In this document: positions 50,991-58,860 of the stretch, one piece after another
How positions within the stretch are numbered: the first letter of the stretch is position 1
Layout of the letters: the number at the start of each line of letters is the position of its first letter
From: Quadrisphaera setariae
GTDB taxonomy: Bacteria; Actinomycetota; Actinomycetes; Actinomycetales; Quadrisphaeraceae
Assembly (NCBI RefSeq): GCF_008041935.1
Contig: NZ_VKAC01000005.1
Coordinates: 124,001 to 188,000 of the forward strand
Direction of reading: 5' to 3'
Length of the DNA stretch: 64,000 nt
Program-made: the position numbers and the translations under genes
The notes under the pieces: model-generated
The model's database searches: none
What the model was told of the DNA's origin: nothing
The model's input: only the letters and a program-made list of their open reading frames with translations

Positions 50991-52442
50991 GTGACCACCG
51001 AAGCCCCGGCCTTCTCCGGCCGCACCGCCGCCCGGGCGACGCGGTGGAGCGGCCTCGCCGTGGTCGTGCGCCAGGGCGCGCAGCTGCTCTTCGCCGTGCT
51101 GCTCGCCCGCTGGCTGGGACCCGCCGAGTTCGGCGTCGTCAGCCTGGCGACGATCTACGCCACCCTCATGGCGCTCCTGCTGGACCAGGGACTCAGCTCG
51201 GCCTACGTGCAGCGGCGCACCCTGCCCGAGGGGGCGGCCGGCGCCGTCGCCGGCGTCAACCTCCTGGCAGCGGTGCTCCTGGGCCTGGCGACCGCCGTGG
51301 CCGCCGGCCCCGTGGCCGCGTTCTTCGACGCGCCCGGCCTGGAGGTGGTCCTCCACGTCCTCGCCGCGGGCCTGGTGGTCAAGGGGGCCGCCGTGGCTCC
51401 GCGGGCCGTGCTCACGCGCCGCCTCGACTACGGGGCCGTGGCTGCCGGTGACGTCTCGGGCGCGGTGGCGGGCGCCGCCGCCGGCCTGGTGGCCGCTCTG
51501 CTGGGCGCCGGGGCGCTGTCCGTGGCCGTGCAGGTGCTCGTCACCGACGCCGTCGTCCTCGTCGTCCTCCTGGCCCGCAGCCGCGGGCCGGTCCCGAGCC
51601 TGCGGCTGGCGCCGCTGCGCGAGCTGCTGCCCACCAGCGCCGCGGTCTTCGCCTCCAACGCGGTGGCCCAGCTCTCCCGCAACACCGACAACGTGCTCGT
51701 CGGCAAGTTCCTCGGCACCGCTGCCCTGGCGCACTACGCGATGGCCTACCGGGTGCTCGTGGTGCCGGTCCAGTTCATCGGCCTCACCGTCAAGCGCGTC
51801 CTGTTCCCGGCCTTCTCGAGGATGGCCGACGACCGCGCCAAGCTCGCGGCCACGCTGGTGAGCGCCACGGAGCTGCTGGCCTTCGCCAGCGTGCCGCTCA
51901 TGGCGCTGCTCGCCGTGGCCGCGCCGCAGCTGGTCGAGGTGGTGCTCGGCCCGGCCTGGGCCGAGTCGGCACCGCTCATGACCGTGCTGGCCCTGGCCGG
52001 AGCGCGCGAGACGATCTTCTACATCACGCCCTCGCTGCTCACCGCGACCGGGCGGGCGGGGTGGACGCTGCGCTTCGAGCTGGTCTCCACCGCCGTCCAG
52101 GTGGCGGGCATCCTCGCCGGCCTGCCGTTCGGCATCCTCGGCGTGGCCGTCGGCTACGCCTGCGCCGGGCTCGTGCTCACCCCCGTGCTGCTGGTGGTGC
52201 AGCGGCGCACCACCGGCGTGCGCGTCCGCGACCAGCTGGGAGCCATGGCACCGGCGCTGCACGCGAGCGCCTGGGCCGCGCTGGCCTACCTGGCCTGGCG
52301 GTGGTCGGGCACCGGCACCTGGACCACGCTGCTGGCAGGCGCGGTCTCCTACGCGGCGGTGCTGGTGGGCGTGCTCCTCCTCGTGCACCGGACGCCCGCC
52401 CTGCGCACCGCGCGCCGGCTCGCCGCGGTGGTGCGGCGGTGA
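50991..52442 (+). CDS. Wzx-type oligosaccharide flippase
   Basis: A 483-residue integral membrane protein of the MOP exporter superfamily (polysaccharide synthesis type) with about twelve to fourteen spans. The N-terminal WSGLAVVVRQGAQLLFAVLLARWLGPAEFGVVSLA and the SRNTDNVLVGKFLGTAALAHYAMAYR segment are characteristic. It moves undecaprenyl-linked repeat units across the membrane. I chose GTG 50991, directly behind the sigma-28-like promoter; the frame also opens at 50946 but that start would precede the promoter. It overlaps the next glycosyltransferase by 4 bases. Confidence 0.92.
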   Translation: MTTEAPAFSGRTAARATRWSGLAVVVRQGAQLLFAVLLARWLGPAEFGVVSLATIYATLMALLLDQGLSSAYVQRRTLPEGAAGAVAGVNLLAAVLLGLATAVAAGPVAAFFDAPGLEVVLHVLAAGLVVKGAAVAPRAVLTRRLDYGAVAAGDVSGAVAGAAAGLVAALLGAGALSVAVQVLVTDAVVLVVLLARSRGPVPSLRLAPLRELLPTSAAVFASNAVAQLSRNTDNVLVGKFLGTAALAHYAMAYRVLVVPVQFIGLTVKRVLFPAFSRMADDRAKLAATLVSATELLAFASVPLMALLAVAAPQLVEVVLGPAWAESAPLMTVLALAGARETIFYITPSLLTATGRAGWTLRFELVSTAVQVAGILAGLPFGILGVAVGYACAGLVLTPVLLVVQRRTTGVRVRDQLGAMAPALHASAWAALAYLAWRWSGTGTWTTLLAGAVSYAAVLVGVLLLVHRTPALRTARRLAAVVRR

Positions 52443-53578
52443 GCGCGCGCCGGGTCGTGCTGCTCACGCCCAACTTCGAGAACAACTCCCTGGGCCGCAC
52501 CTACTGCCTGTGGCTGCTCGCGCGGCACCTGGGCTGGCGCACCGAGGTGCTCGGCGTGCGCGGCGAACGGGTGTGGTCGCCGCTGCAGGGCACGGCGTTC
52601 GCCGACGACTGCGTGCTGCCCGACCCCGGGACGAGCGAGGCCCTCCGCGAGCGGGCGGTCGCCGAGCGGGCGCACGGCGCGGACCTGCTGCTGGCCGTGA
52701 AGTCCCTGCCCACCAGCTTCGGCGTCGGTCTGCGCCTGGCCGAGCGCAGCGGCACCCCGCTGCTGCTCGACGTCGACGACCCCGACGTCGAGGTGCGCAC
52801 CACCTGGCAGCCACCGGTCGACCGCCTGAAGGCCCTCGTGCGACACCCGCGCCGCTACCGCGACCTGCTGCGCCTGCGGCGGGCCGCGGCCGACGTCCCC
52901 GTGATGGTCAGCAACCCCGTGCTCCAGGAGATGTACGGCGGCGTGCTGGTGCCCCACGTCCGCGACGTCCCCGACCAGCCCCCGCCTCCGGGGGCGGGAG
53001 GTCCCCGCCCGGTGGTCAGGTTCGTGGGGTCGCCCCGCGGGCACAAGGGCGTGGAGCAGCTGCGCGAGGCCATCGCGCCGCTCGGCACCGAGGGCTACCG
53101 GCTCGAGGTCACCGGGACCGCCCCCGCCGACGCCGCGGCGTGGGAGAGCTGGCTCGGCACCACCACGCTCGCCGAGGGGGCCTCCCTGGTCGCCACCGCC
53201 GACGTCATCGCCCTGCCGAGCCTCGCCCGCAGCTGGTCGGGAGCGCAGCTGCCGGTCAAGCTGGTCGACGCCATGGCCGTCGGGCGCCCGGTGGTCGCCT
53301 CCGACCTGCCCGTGCTGCGCTGGGCGGTCGGGGACACGGGCGTGCTGGTACCGCCCGCCGACGTCGTCGCCCTGCGCGGTGCGCTGCGCGACCTCGCCGA
53401 CCCGGACCTCCGCGCGGAGCTGGGCCGGGCGGCCCACCTCCGGGCCCAGCAGCTCTTCTCGCTGCCTGCGGTCGCGCCCGCCTTCGCCGAGCAGGTGCAG
53501 CGCGCGCTCGGCAGCTCCGCACCGCCCCCGCCTCCCGGCACGCCCCCGACCCCCGCCTCCGCAGGAGCCCCCTCGTGA
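52439..53578 (+). CDS. GT4-like glycosyltransferase
   Basis: A 379-residue GT-B fold glycosyltransferase. The N-terminal half begins VVLLTPNFENNSLGRTYCLWLLAR and contains the DVDDPD segment; the C-terminal donor domain has VRFVGSPRGHKGVEQLREA and the region around WSGAQLPVKLVDAMAVGRPVVASDLP, which resembles the ExxGxxxxEAMA region of GT4. The tail is Pro-rich. Coupled by GTGA to the flippase and to the next glycosyltransferase, it probably extends the repeat unit. Donor and linkage are unknown. Confidence 0.85.
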   Translation: MSARRVVLLTPNFENNSLGRTYCLWLLARHLGWRTEVLGVRGERVWSPLQGTAFADDCVLPDPGTSEALRERAVAERAHGADLLLAVKSLPTSFGVGLRLAERSGTPLLLDVDDPDVEVRTTWQPPVDRLKALVRHPRRYRDLLRLRRAAADVPVMVSNPVLQEMYGGVLVPHVRDVPDQPPPPGAGGPRPVVRFVGSPRGHKGVEQLREAIAPLGTEGYRLEVTGTAPADAAAWESWLGTTTLAEGASLVATADVIALPSLARSWSGAQLPVKLVDAMAVGRPVVASDLPVLRWAVGDTGVLVPPADVVALRGALRDLADPDLRAELGRAAHLRAQQLFSLPAVAPAFAEQVQRALGSSAPPPPPGTPPTPASAGAPS

Positions 53579-54588
53579 ACGCCACGCCGACCGCCGCTCC
53601 GACCACCGCCGCGTCCCCCGCCGCCGCCACCACGCCGGAGCGGCGCCCGTCGGTGGTGCTCGCGGCCCTGACCTACCGGCGCACCGAGCTGCTGCAGACG
53701 CTGGTCGAGGCCCTGGCGGTCCAGGCCGCGTCGGTGCCCGAGGACGTGCGCCTGCTGGTCGTCGACAACAACCCCGGCGGCGACGCCCGCGAGGCCGTCG
53801 AGCGGCTGGCCGCCGCCGGGCACCCGGTCCACTACGCGCACGAGCCCGAGCCGGGCATCGCCGCAGGCCGCAACCGCGCCCTGACAGCCGCAGCGGAGGC
53901 CGGAGACGACCTGCTGGTCTTCATCGACGACGACGAGCTGCCCTCACCGCAGTGGCTCGCGCACCTCCTGCGCACCTGGCACGAGCACCCCGGTGCCAGC
54001 GGCGTGGTCGGCTCGGTGGTGTCCTCCTTCGACGGCGCACCGGAGCCGTGGGTGGCCGCCGGTGACTTCTTCCGCCGCCGCCGCCTGGCCACCGGCACAC
54101 CGGTGCACGTGGCCGCCACCAACAACCTCCTGGTGGACCTGCACCTCGTGCGCCGCCTGGGTCTGCGCTTCGACGCGCGCTTCGGCATCAGCGGCGGCTC
54201 CGACACCCTCTTCACCCGCCAGCTGACCAGCCGCGGTGCGCCGCTGGTGTGGTGCGACGAGGCCGAGGTCACCGACGTCGTCCCCGTGGCGCGCACCACG
54301 CGCGCGTGGGTGCTGCAGCGAGCGCTGCGCAGCGGCAACTCCTGGAGCCGCACCAGCCTCGTGCTGGCCGGTCCCGGGCCGCGCTCCCTGCCCGTGCGCG
54401 GGCGGCTGCTCGCGGACGGCGGCGTCCGCCTGCTCGGCGGCGCGGTGCGCTGGTCGGCGGGTGTGGCCACCCGCTCCCTGGCCCAGCGCGCCCGCGGGGT
54501 GCGCACCCTCGCCCGCGGCACCGGCATGGTGACCGGCGCCTGCGGCTGGACCTACCTGGAGTACCGCCGCAAGCCCACCGCCGGCTGA
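53575..54588 (+). CDS. GT2-family glycosyltransferase
   Basis: A 337-residue GT-A fold glycosyltransferase. After a low-complexity Ala/Thr start, the domain begins SVVLAALTYRRTELL, with the metal-binding DDDEL (in VFIDDDELPSPQW) and GISGGSDTLFTRQL further on. It adds a sugar to the lipid-linked intermediate on the cytoplasmic side. The GTG overlaps the preceding stop. It is the last gene of the wzx unit and is followed by a perfect terminator shared with the converging genes. Confidence 0.9.
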   Translation: MNATPTAAPTTAASPAAATTPERRPSVVLAALTYRRTELLQTLVEALAVQAASVPEDVRLLVVDNNPGGDAREAVERLAAAGHPVHYAHEPEPGIAAGRNRALTAAAEAGDDLLVFIDDDELPSPQWLAHLLRTWHEHPGASGVVGSVVSSFDGAPEPWVAAGDFFRRRRLATGTPVHVAATNNLLVDLHLVRRLGLRFDARFGISGGSDTLFTRQLTSRGAPLVWCDEAEVTDVVPVARTTRAWVLQRALRSGNSWSRTSLVLAGPGPRSLPVRGRLLADGGVRLLGGAVRWSAGVATRSLAQRARGVRTLARGTGMVTGACGWTYLEYRRKPTAG

Positions 54589-54608
54589 CCGTCTCGCGGC
54601 CAGCGGCA

Positions 54609-54664
54609 CCGGGACGCACGAGCCCCCGGCACCCGAACGGGTGCCGGGGGCTCGTGCGTCCCGG
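54609..54664. terminator. Bidirectional terminator
   Basis: A perfect 26-bp stem (54609-54634 with 54639-54664) with a 4-base loop sits between the converging GT2 gene and the minus-strand glycosyltransferase. It is the strongest hairpin in the window. Confidence 0.9.
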
Positions 54665-55759
54665 TCAGCGGCGCCAGCGGTCCAGCGCGGCGGCCAGCTC
54701 CTGCGCCGAGGCGTCCCAGGTGTGCGCCCGCACCTGCGCGAGGGCGAGCTCCGGGTCGTGGGGGAGGGTCCCCTCCAGAGCGCTGTCGAGGAGCCCGGCC
54801 AGCACCTGCTCGGCGCCGGGGACGCCCGGGTCGAAGTACGTGCACGCCGGGCCGCCCGCCTCGGGGATGGCGGTGCGGTCGGACGCGAGCACCGGGCAGC
54901 CGTGCGCGAGCGCCTCCAGCACCGGGATGCCCCACCCCTCGCCGAGGCTGGGGAAGACCAGCGCGGAGGCCGTGCGGTACAGCTCCTCCAGGTGCTCGGG
55001 TGAGACGGAGCCGAGGTGCTCGACGCCCTCGGTCTCCTCCAGCGCGCGCAGCACCTCCGGCGACTCGCCGTCAGGGCTGCCCACGACCAGGAGGCGACCT
55101 CCGCTCGACCCGCGGGCGGCGAAGGCCCGCAGCAGCAGCGCGGTGTTCTTGCGCGGCTCCAGCCGGCCCACCGACAGGACGAACGGGGTCTGCTCGTCGC
55201 GGGCGCGCGTCACCTCGTCCGGGGGCAGCGAGGCGCCGTTGTGCACGACGCACACCTCCTCGGCCGGGATCCCGTACGCCGAGGCGATGGCCCTCCGCGA
55301 GTACTCCGAGACCGTCAGCACCTGCGCGGCCCGCCGCGCCGAGAGGCGCACGAGCAGTCGGTTGCGCCAGCGCGTGCGCGGGGGGAAGAACTCCGGGAAG
55401 TCCTCGAAGAGCACGTCGTGGACCACCACCACCTGGCGGCGCGCCGGCACCGGGGGGCAGAAGTACTGGGTCAGCAGCGCGTCGAGGCGGTCGCGCCGCA
55501 CCGCCCAGGGCCAGAACGCGAGCAGGCGGACGACGGCGGGCACGTGGGGCAGCGCACGCAGCTCGACGTTCGGCGCGGGGTAGGTGCCCCGGAGCTCCTC
55601 GACGTCGCTGGTGTAGACGACGAAGTCCACGTCGGGGCGCAGGTGCGGCACCCGCAGCAGCAGCTCGTGCAGCCACGTCCGCGTGCCCTGCCTCTTGCCG
55701 GTCAGGATGTGGCCGTCGACCCCGATCCGGGTGCGGCGCACCCCGGAGGCCGGGCTCAC
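54665..55759 (-). CDS. GT4-family glycosyltransferase
   Basis: A 364-residue GT-B glycosyltransferase. The N terminus IGVDGHILTGKRQGTRTWLHELL and the donor-binding FVLSVGRLEPRKNTALLLRAF and PSLGEGWGIPVLEALAHGCPVLASD show a typical GT4 of mannosyl/rhamnosyl type. GTG 55759 overlaps the stop of the CDP-alcohol phosphatidyltransferase gene by 4 bases. The gene lies on the opposite strand to the rest of the locus and ends at the shared terminator; the pairing with a CDP-alcohol enzyme suggests that it works on a phosphorylated or polyol-bearing acceptor. Confidence 0.9.
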   Translation of the reverse strand: MSPASGVRRTRIGVDGHILTGKRQGTRTWLHELLLRVPHLRPDVDFVVYTSDVEELRGTYPAPNVELRALPHVPAVVRLLAFWPWAVRRDRLDALLTQYFCPPVPARRQVVVVHDVLFEDFPEFFPPRTRWRNRLLVRLSARRAAQVLTVSEYSRRAIASAYGIPAEEVCVVHNGASLPPDEVTRARDEQTPFVLSVGRLEPRKNTALLLRAFAARGSSGGRLLVVGSPDGESPEVLRALEETEGVEHLGSVSPEHLEELYRTASALVFPSLGEGWGIPVLEALAHGCPVLASDRTAIPEAGGPACTYFDPGVPGAEQVLAGLLDSALEGTLPHDPELALAQVRAHTWDASAQELAAALDRWRR

Positions 55760-56568
55760 GCCGGCGCGTCGAGGGCGGCGGCGTCCCGGTACCACTTGAC
55801 CATCGAGGCCGCGGAGACCAGGGCGTTGCCGGCGAACAGCAGCCCGTAGACCCACGGGAAGCCCTCGGACCAGCCCCACAGGGCGACGACGACGCACAGG
55901 ACACCGTAGTCGACCGGCATCGACGCCACGGAGCGCAGCCGGGAGTGCTGGCGGGCCTCGCCCGCGGCGACGACCGCCTGGCCGTCGCGCGTGCCGGCCA
56001 GGCGGCGCAGGTGGTCGTTGAGGATGATCGTGAAGAACCAGGTGCTCGCCACCACCGCGAAGCCGAGGGGCACCAGCAGGAACCACGCGCCCGGCGACGC
56101 CGCAGAGTCCAGCTGCCGGTACAGGCCGACGGCCACCGCCAGGTGCAGCGACGGCGTCTTGGCCGCGTCGACCACGTGGTCGAGCCACTCCCCGGACTTC
56201 GACCCGCCACCGCGCAGGCGGGCGAGCTGCCCGTCAGCGGCGTCGAGGGCGTACCCCAGCACCAGCAGCGCCGCGGCCAGCAGGCCCGTCCACCACTGCA
56301 CCGGGGCCACGGCGAGGGTGAGGATCCCCAGGCCCGTGCAGACGCCCGAGGCCGCCGTGACCTGGTTGGGCGTGCGGCCCGCCACGTGCGCGAGCGCGGC
56401 CAGGCGGCGGCCCAGCGGCCGGTTGACGTAGCGGCTGTAGGCCGGAGCCCCCTTGGCGCTCTTCTGGCGGCTCGCCAGCTCGGCCACGGACGCCGCGTAG
56501 GTGGGCCGCGCGGAGGTCGCGCCGGTCGGGTCCGGCCGCTGTGACGGCGGTGCGCTCGTGGGGCTCAT
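55756..56568 (-). CDS. CDP-alcohol phosphatidyltransferase family protein
   Basis: A 270-residue membrane enzyme with about six spans. The family motif DxxDGxxAR...GxxxDxxxD is intact as DAADGQLARLRGGGSKSGEWLDHVVDAAK-like spacing near residues 112-140 (key residues D, DG, AR, G, D, D all present). Such enzymes transfer a phosphoalcohol or phosphatidyl group from a CDP carrier. In a polysaccharide locus with a cytidylyltransferase-like gene next to it (58292-58711), addition of a polyol phosphate to a lipid or glycan is a reasonable guess; ordinary phospholipid synthesis is the alternative. GAGGAG precedes the ATG. Confidence 0.85.
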   Translation of the reverse strand: MSPTSAPPSQRPDPTGATSARPTYAASVAELASRQKSAKGAPAYSRYVNRPLGRRLAALAHVAGRTPNQVTAASGVCTGLGILTLAVAPVQWWTGLLAAALLVLGYALDAADGQLARLRGGGSKSGEWLDHVVDAAKTPSLHLAVAVGLYRQLDSAASPGAWFLLVPLGFAVVASTWFFTIILNDHLRRLAGTRDGQAVVAAGEARQHSRLRSVASMPVDYGVLCVVVALWGWSEGFPWVYGLLFAGNALVSAASMVKWYRDAAALDAPA

Positions 56569-56761
56569 GCCTGCTCCTCGGGGAAGGGGCGGCGCCGGGC
56601 GCCGCGGGGGCGGTCGGCCGCGGGACCCGGGGTGCCGCACGGAGCGTCCCCGGCCGCCTCGCCGTCCAGCGCACAACGCTAGCGGCGGATGAATCCCCAG
56701 GTCAGGGGCCGATCGGGTGAGATCGGCACCCTCGGTGCCCGAGCGCCCCCTCCGGACCGGC

Positions 56762-56789
56762 TCAAGACGCCGCCCGGCTCTGCCGAAGG
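56762..56789 (+). promoter_or_regulatory. Sigma-28-like promoter, copy 4
   Basis: TCAA at 56762-56765 and GCCGAAGG at 56782-56789 with 16 bases between. This copy is the weakest (A instead of T at the sixth position of the -10 block) but has the same TCAAG start and spacing as the others, and lies 68 bases before the second Wzz/kinase gene. Confidence 0.45.
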
Positions 56790-56856
56790 GGTGACGACGT
56801 CCCCGCTGACCGGCCCCCCACCCGGGCCGCGCTGCGCGGGCGAGAGGAGGACCACC

Positions 56857-58308
56857 ATGACGCTGCGGGACCTCGTCGGCGCGCTGCGCCGCCAGTGGGT
56901 CGTGGTGCTCACCGCCGTGGTGCTCGCCACGGCCGCCGCCGGCTGGTCCGCCGCGACCGCGGCGCCCACCTACCGGGCCAGCGCCTCCGCCTTCGTCACC
57001 GCGACCGGGCAGTCCGCCGGCACCGCTCTCCAGGGCTCCCAGTTCGCGCTGCAGCAGGTCGGCTCCTACGCCACCCTCGCCACCAGCGCCACCGTGCTCC
57101 AGGCCGCCGCGAACGACCGGGCCCTCGGCGAGTCCGTGGCCGACCTGCGGCGCCGCGTCACCGCCTCCAACGCCGACGGCACCGTCCTCGTCACCCTCAC
57201 CGCCACCGGGCCGACCGCCTCCGACGCCGCCGCGCTGGCCGACCAGGTCGCGGTGAGCTTCGCCGCCGCGGTCGAGGACCTCGGGCAGCAGGGCGGTGCG
57301 GGGTCCGCCCCCGTCGCGGTGACCGTCGTCGACCGCGCCGCCGGCACCGCCACCCGCTCGGGCAGCCGCCCGGCCCTGGTCCTCCTGGCCGGCGCGCTCG
57401 CGGGGCTCCTGCTCGGCGGTGGGGCCGCCGTGGTCCGCCACCTCCTGGGGCGCCGCCTCGCGACGGCCGAGGAGGTGACCGCGCTGCTCGGCGCCCGCCC
57501 CCTCGGTGTGGTCGCGGCCCACCGGCGCGCCGCGGCCGACGTCCCCGCGGGCCTCGCCGAGCCGACCTGGACCGAGGGCTACCGCACCACCCGTGACGCG
57601 CTCGGCCTCGTCAGCCCCGACGGGCCGCCGCAGGTGCTCCTCGTGACGTCCGCTGCGCAGGGGGAGGGCAAGTCGACCACGTCCTGCCACCTGGCCCTGG
57701 CGATGGCCGCGGCCGGCTCGCGGGTGCTGCTGGTGGACGCGGACCTGCGCCGCCCGGTCGTCGCCAGCCGCCTCGGGCTCGAGGCGTCGGTGGGCCTGGT
57801 GGACGTCCTGGCCGGCCGACTGGAGCTCCAGGACGCCGTGCAGCCGTCCCTGCACCCCGGCCTGTCCGTGCTCGCCGCCGGCCGCACGCCGCCGGACCCC
57901 GGCGCCCTGCTCGGCTCCCGCCAGATGCGCGTCCTGCTGGACGCGGCCCGGCAGCAGCACGACGTCGTCGTCGTCGACGCGCCCCCGGTGCTGCCCGTCA
58001 CGGACGCGGGCGTGCTGGTCGGGGCCACCGACGGCGCGCTGCTGGTGGTCCGCGCCGGTCGCACCGCCCGCGCCGAGGTGCTCGAGGCGCAGGAGCGCCT
58101 GGAACAGGGGTCGGGGCGGGTGCTGGGCACCGTGCTGGTCGCCGCCCACCCCCGGGACGTCCCGCACGGCCAGCTCGCCGGAGCGGGCCGGGACCAGGGC
58201 GTCCAGCGGGGCTGGCCGCCGGCGCCGCGGCGCGCGCCGCGTGCGGCGACCGGTGCGGCGCCCCAGCGGGCGGACACCGCCCCCGCCGAGATCAGCCCTG
58301 GGCGGTGA
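56857..58308 (+). CDS. Wzz/tyrosine-kinase fusion, second copy
   Basis: A 483-residue paralogue of 43491-44888: Wzz domain with spans at about residues 14-33 and 172-192, then the P-loop domain with Walker A AAQGEGKSTTS, Walker A-prime VLLVDADLRRPVV and Walker B DVVVVDAPPV. The C-terminal tail of about 60 residues is Ala/Pro/Arg-rich and contains no tyrosine, so it lacks the tyrosine cluster used by BY-kinases. GAGGAGG precedes the ATG. It stands alone behind a sigma-28-like promoter and its end overlaps the convergent cytidylyltransferase gene by 17 bases. Confidence 0.9.
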   Translation: MTLRDLVGALRRQWVVVLTAVVLATAAAGWSAATAAPTYRASASAFVTATGQSAGTALQGSQFALQQVGSYATLATSATVLQAAANDRALGESVADLRRRVTASNADGTVLVTLTATGPTASDAAALADQVAVSFAAAVEDLGQQGGAGSAPVAVTVVDRAAGTATRSGSRPALVLLAGALAGLLLGGGAAVVRHLLGRRLATAEEVTALLGARPLGVVAAHRRAAADVPAGLAEPTWTEGYRTTRDALGLVSPDGPPQVLLVTSAAQGEGKSTTSCHLALAMAAAGSRVLLVDADLRRPVVASRLGLEASVGLVDVLAGRLELQDAVQPSLHPGLSVLAAGRTPPDPGALLGSRQMRVLLDAARQQHDVVVVDAPPVLPVTDAGVLVGATDGALLVVRAGRTARAEVLEAQERLEQGSGRVLGTVLVAAHPRDVPHGQLAGAGRDQGVQRGWPPAPRRAPRAATGAAPQRADTAPAEISPGR

Positions 58309-58711
58309 GCAGGCCGCGCAGCAGGGTGCTCGACGTCGAGTGCGTGTAGGGCAGGTAGACCACGCGCGCGCCGACCAGGGCCATGCTCGCCTCGAGCTGG
58401 TCGCCCTTGGGCGTGCCGCGCCAGTCGTCGCCCTTGAACAGCGCGTCGAAGTGCAGCCGCTCCCACATCGGCAGCTTGTCGCTGCCGCAGTCGTCCGCGA
58501 CCACCCTGTCCACGATGCCGACGCTGGACAGGATCTCCATGCGCTCGGTGAGGGGCACCACGGGCCGCTTGCCCTTGGTCAGCTCCACCACCTCGTCGGT
58601 CACCGCGCCGACCACCAGCACGTCGCAGTCCTCGCGAGCGCGCCGCAGGATGTTGAGGTGCCCGATGTGGAACATGTCGTACACGCCGGGCACGTATCCC
58701 ATGACGCTCAC
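58292..58711 (-). CDS. Cytidylyltransferase-like (glycerol-3-phosphate type) protein
   Basis: A 139-residue nucleotidyltransferase of the TagD/GCT class. The HxGH motif is HIGH in GVYDMFHIGHLN near residues 12-23, and the C-terminal STSSTLLR replaces the RTxGISTT-like signature. Usual reaction: CTP plus glycerol-3-phosphate (or another polyol or amino-alcohol phosphate) to the CDP-activated form. The partner CDP-alcohol phosphatidyltransferase lies 1.7 kb away on the same strand. I chose GTG 58711 (GGAGG upstream); ATG 58702 is an alternative. Confidence 0.85.
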   Translation of the reverse strand: MSVMGYVPGVYDMFHIGHLNILRRAREDCDVLVVGAVTDEVVELTKGKRPVVPLTERMEILSSVGIVDRVVADDCGSDKLPMWERLHFDALFKGDDWRGTPKGDQLEASMALVGARVVYLPYTHSTSSTLLRGLLTAQG

Positions 58712-58847
58712 GTGTGGCCTCCGCAGGGGGGTGGGGTCGTCGTCCCTGACGACTCTGGGCAGACCGGCGGGCCCTGTCAGGACCCGCGGGTGCGCTCCAC
58801 CCACCCGGAGCGCACGCGATCACCCGCACGGCCCAGCGCGTGCTGCC

Positions 58848-58860
58848 TATCCTCACGGAG
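58848..58860 (+). promoter_or_regulatory. Leaderless -10 box of the DUF6492 gene
   Basis: TATCCT at 58848-58853 is followed after 6 bases by the GTG; there is no ribosome binding site. Confidence 0.4.
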
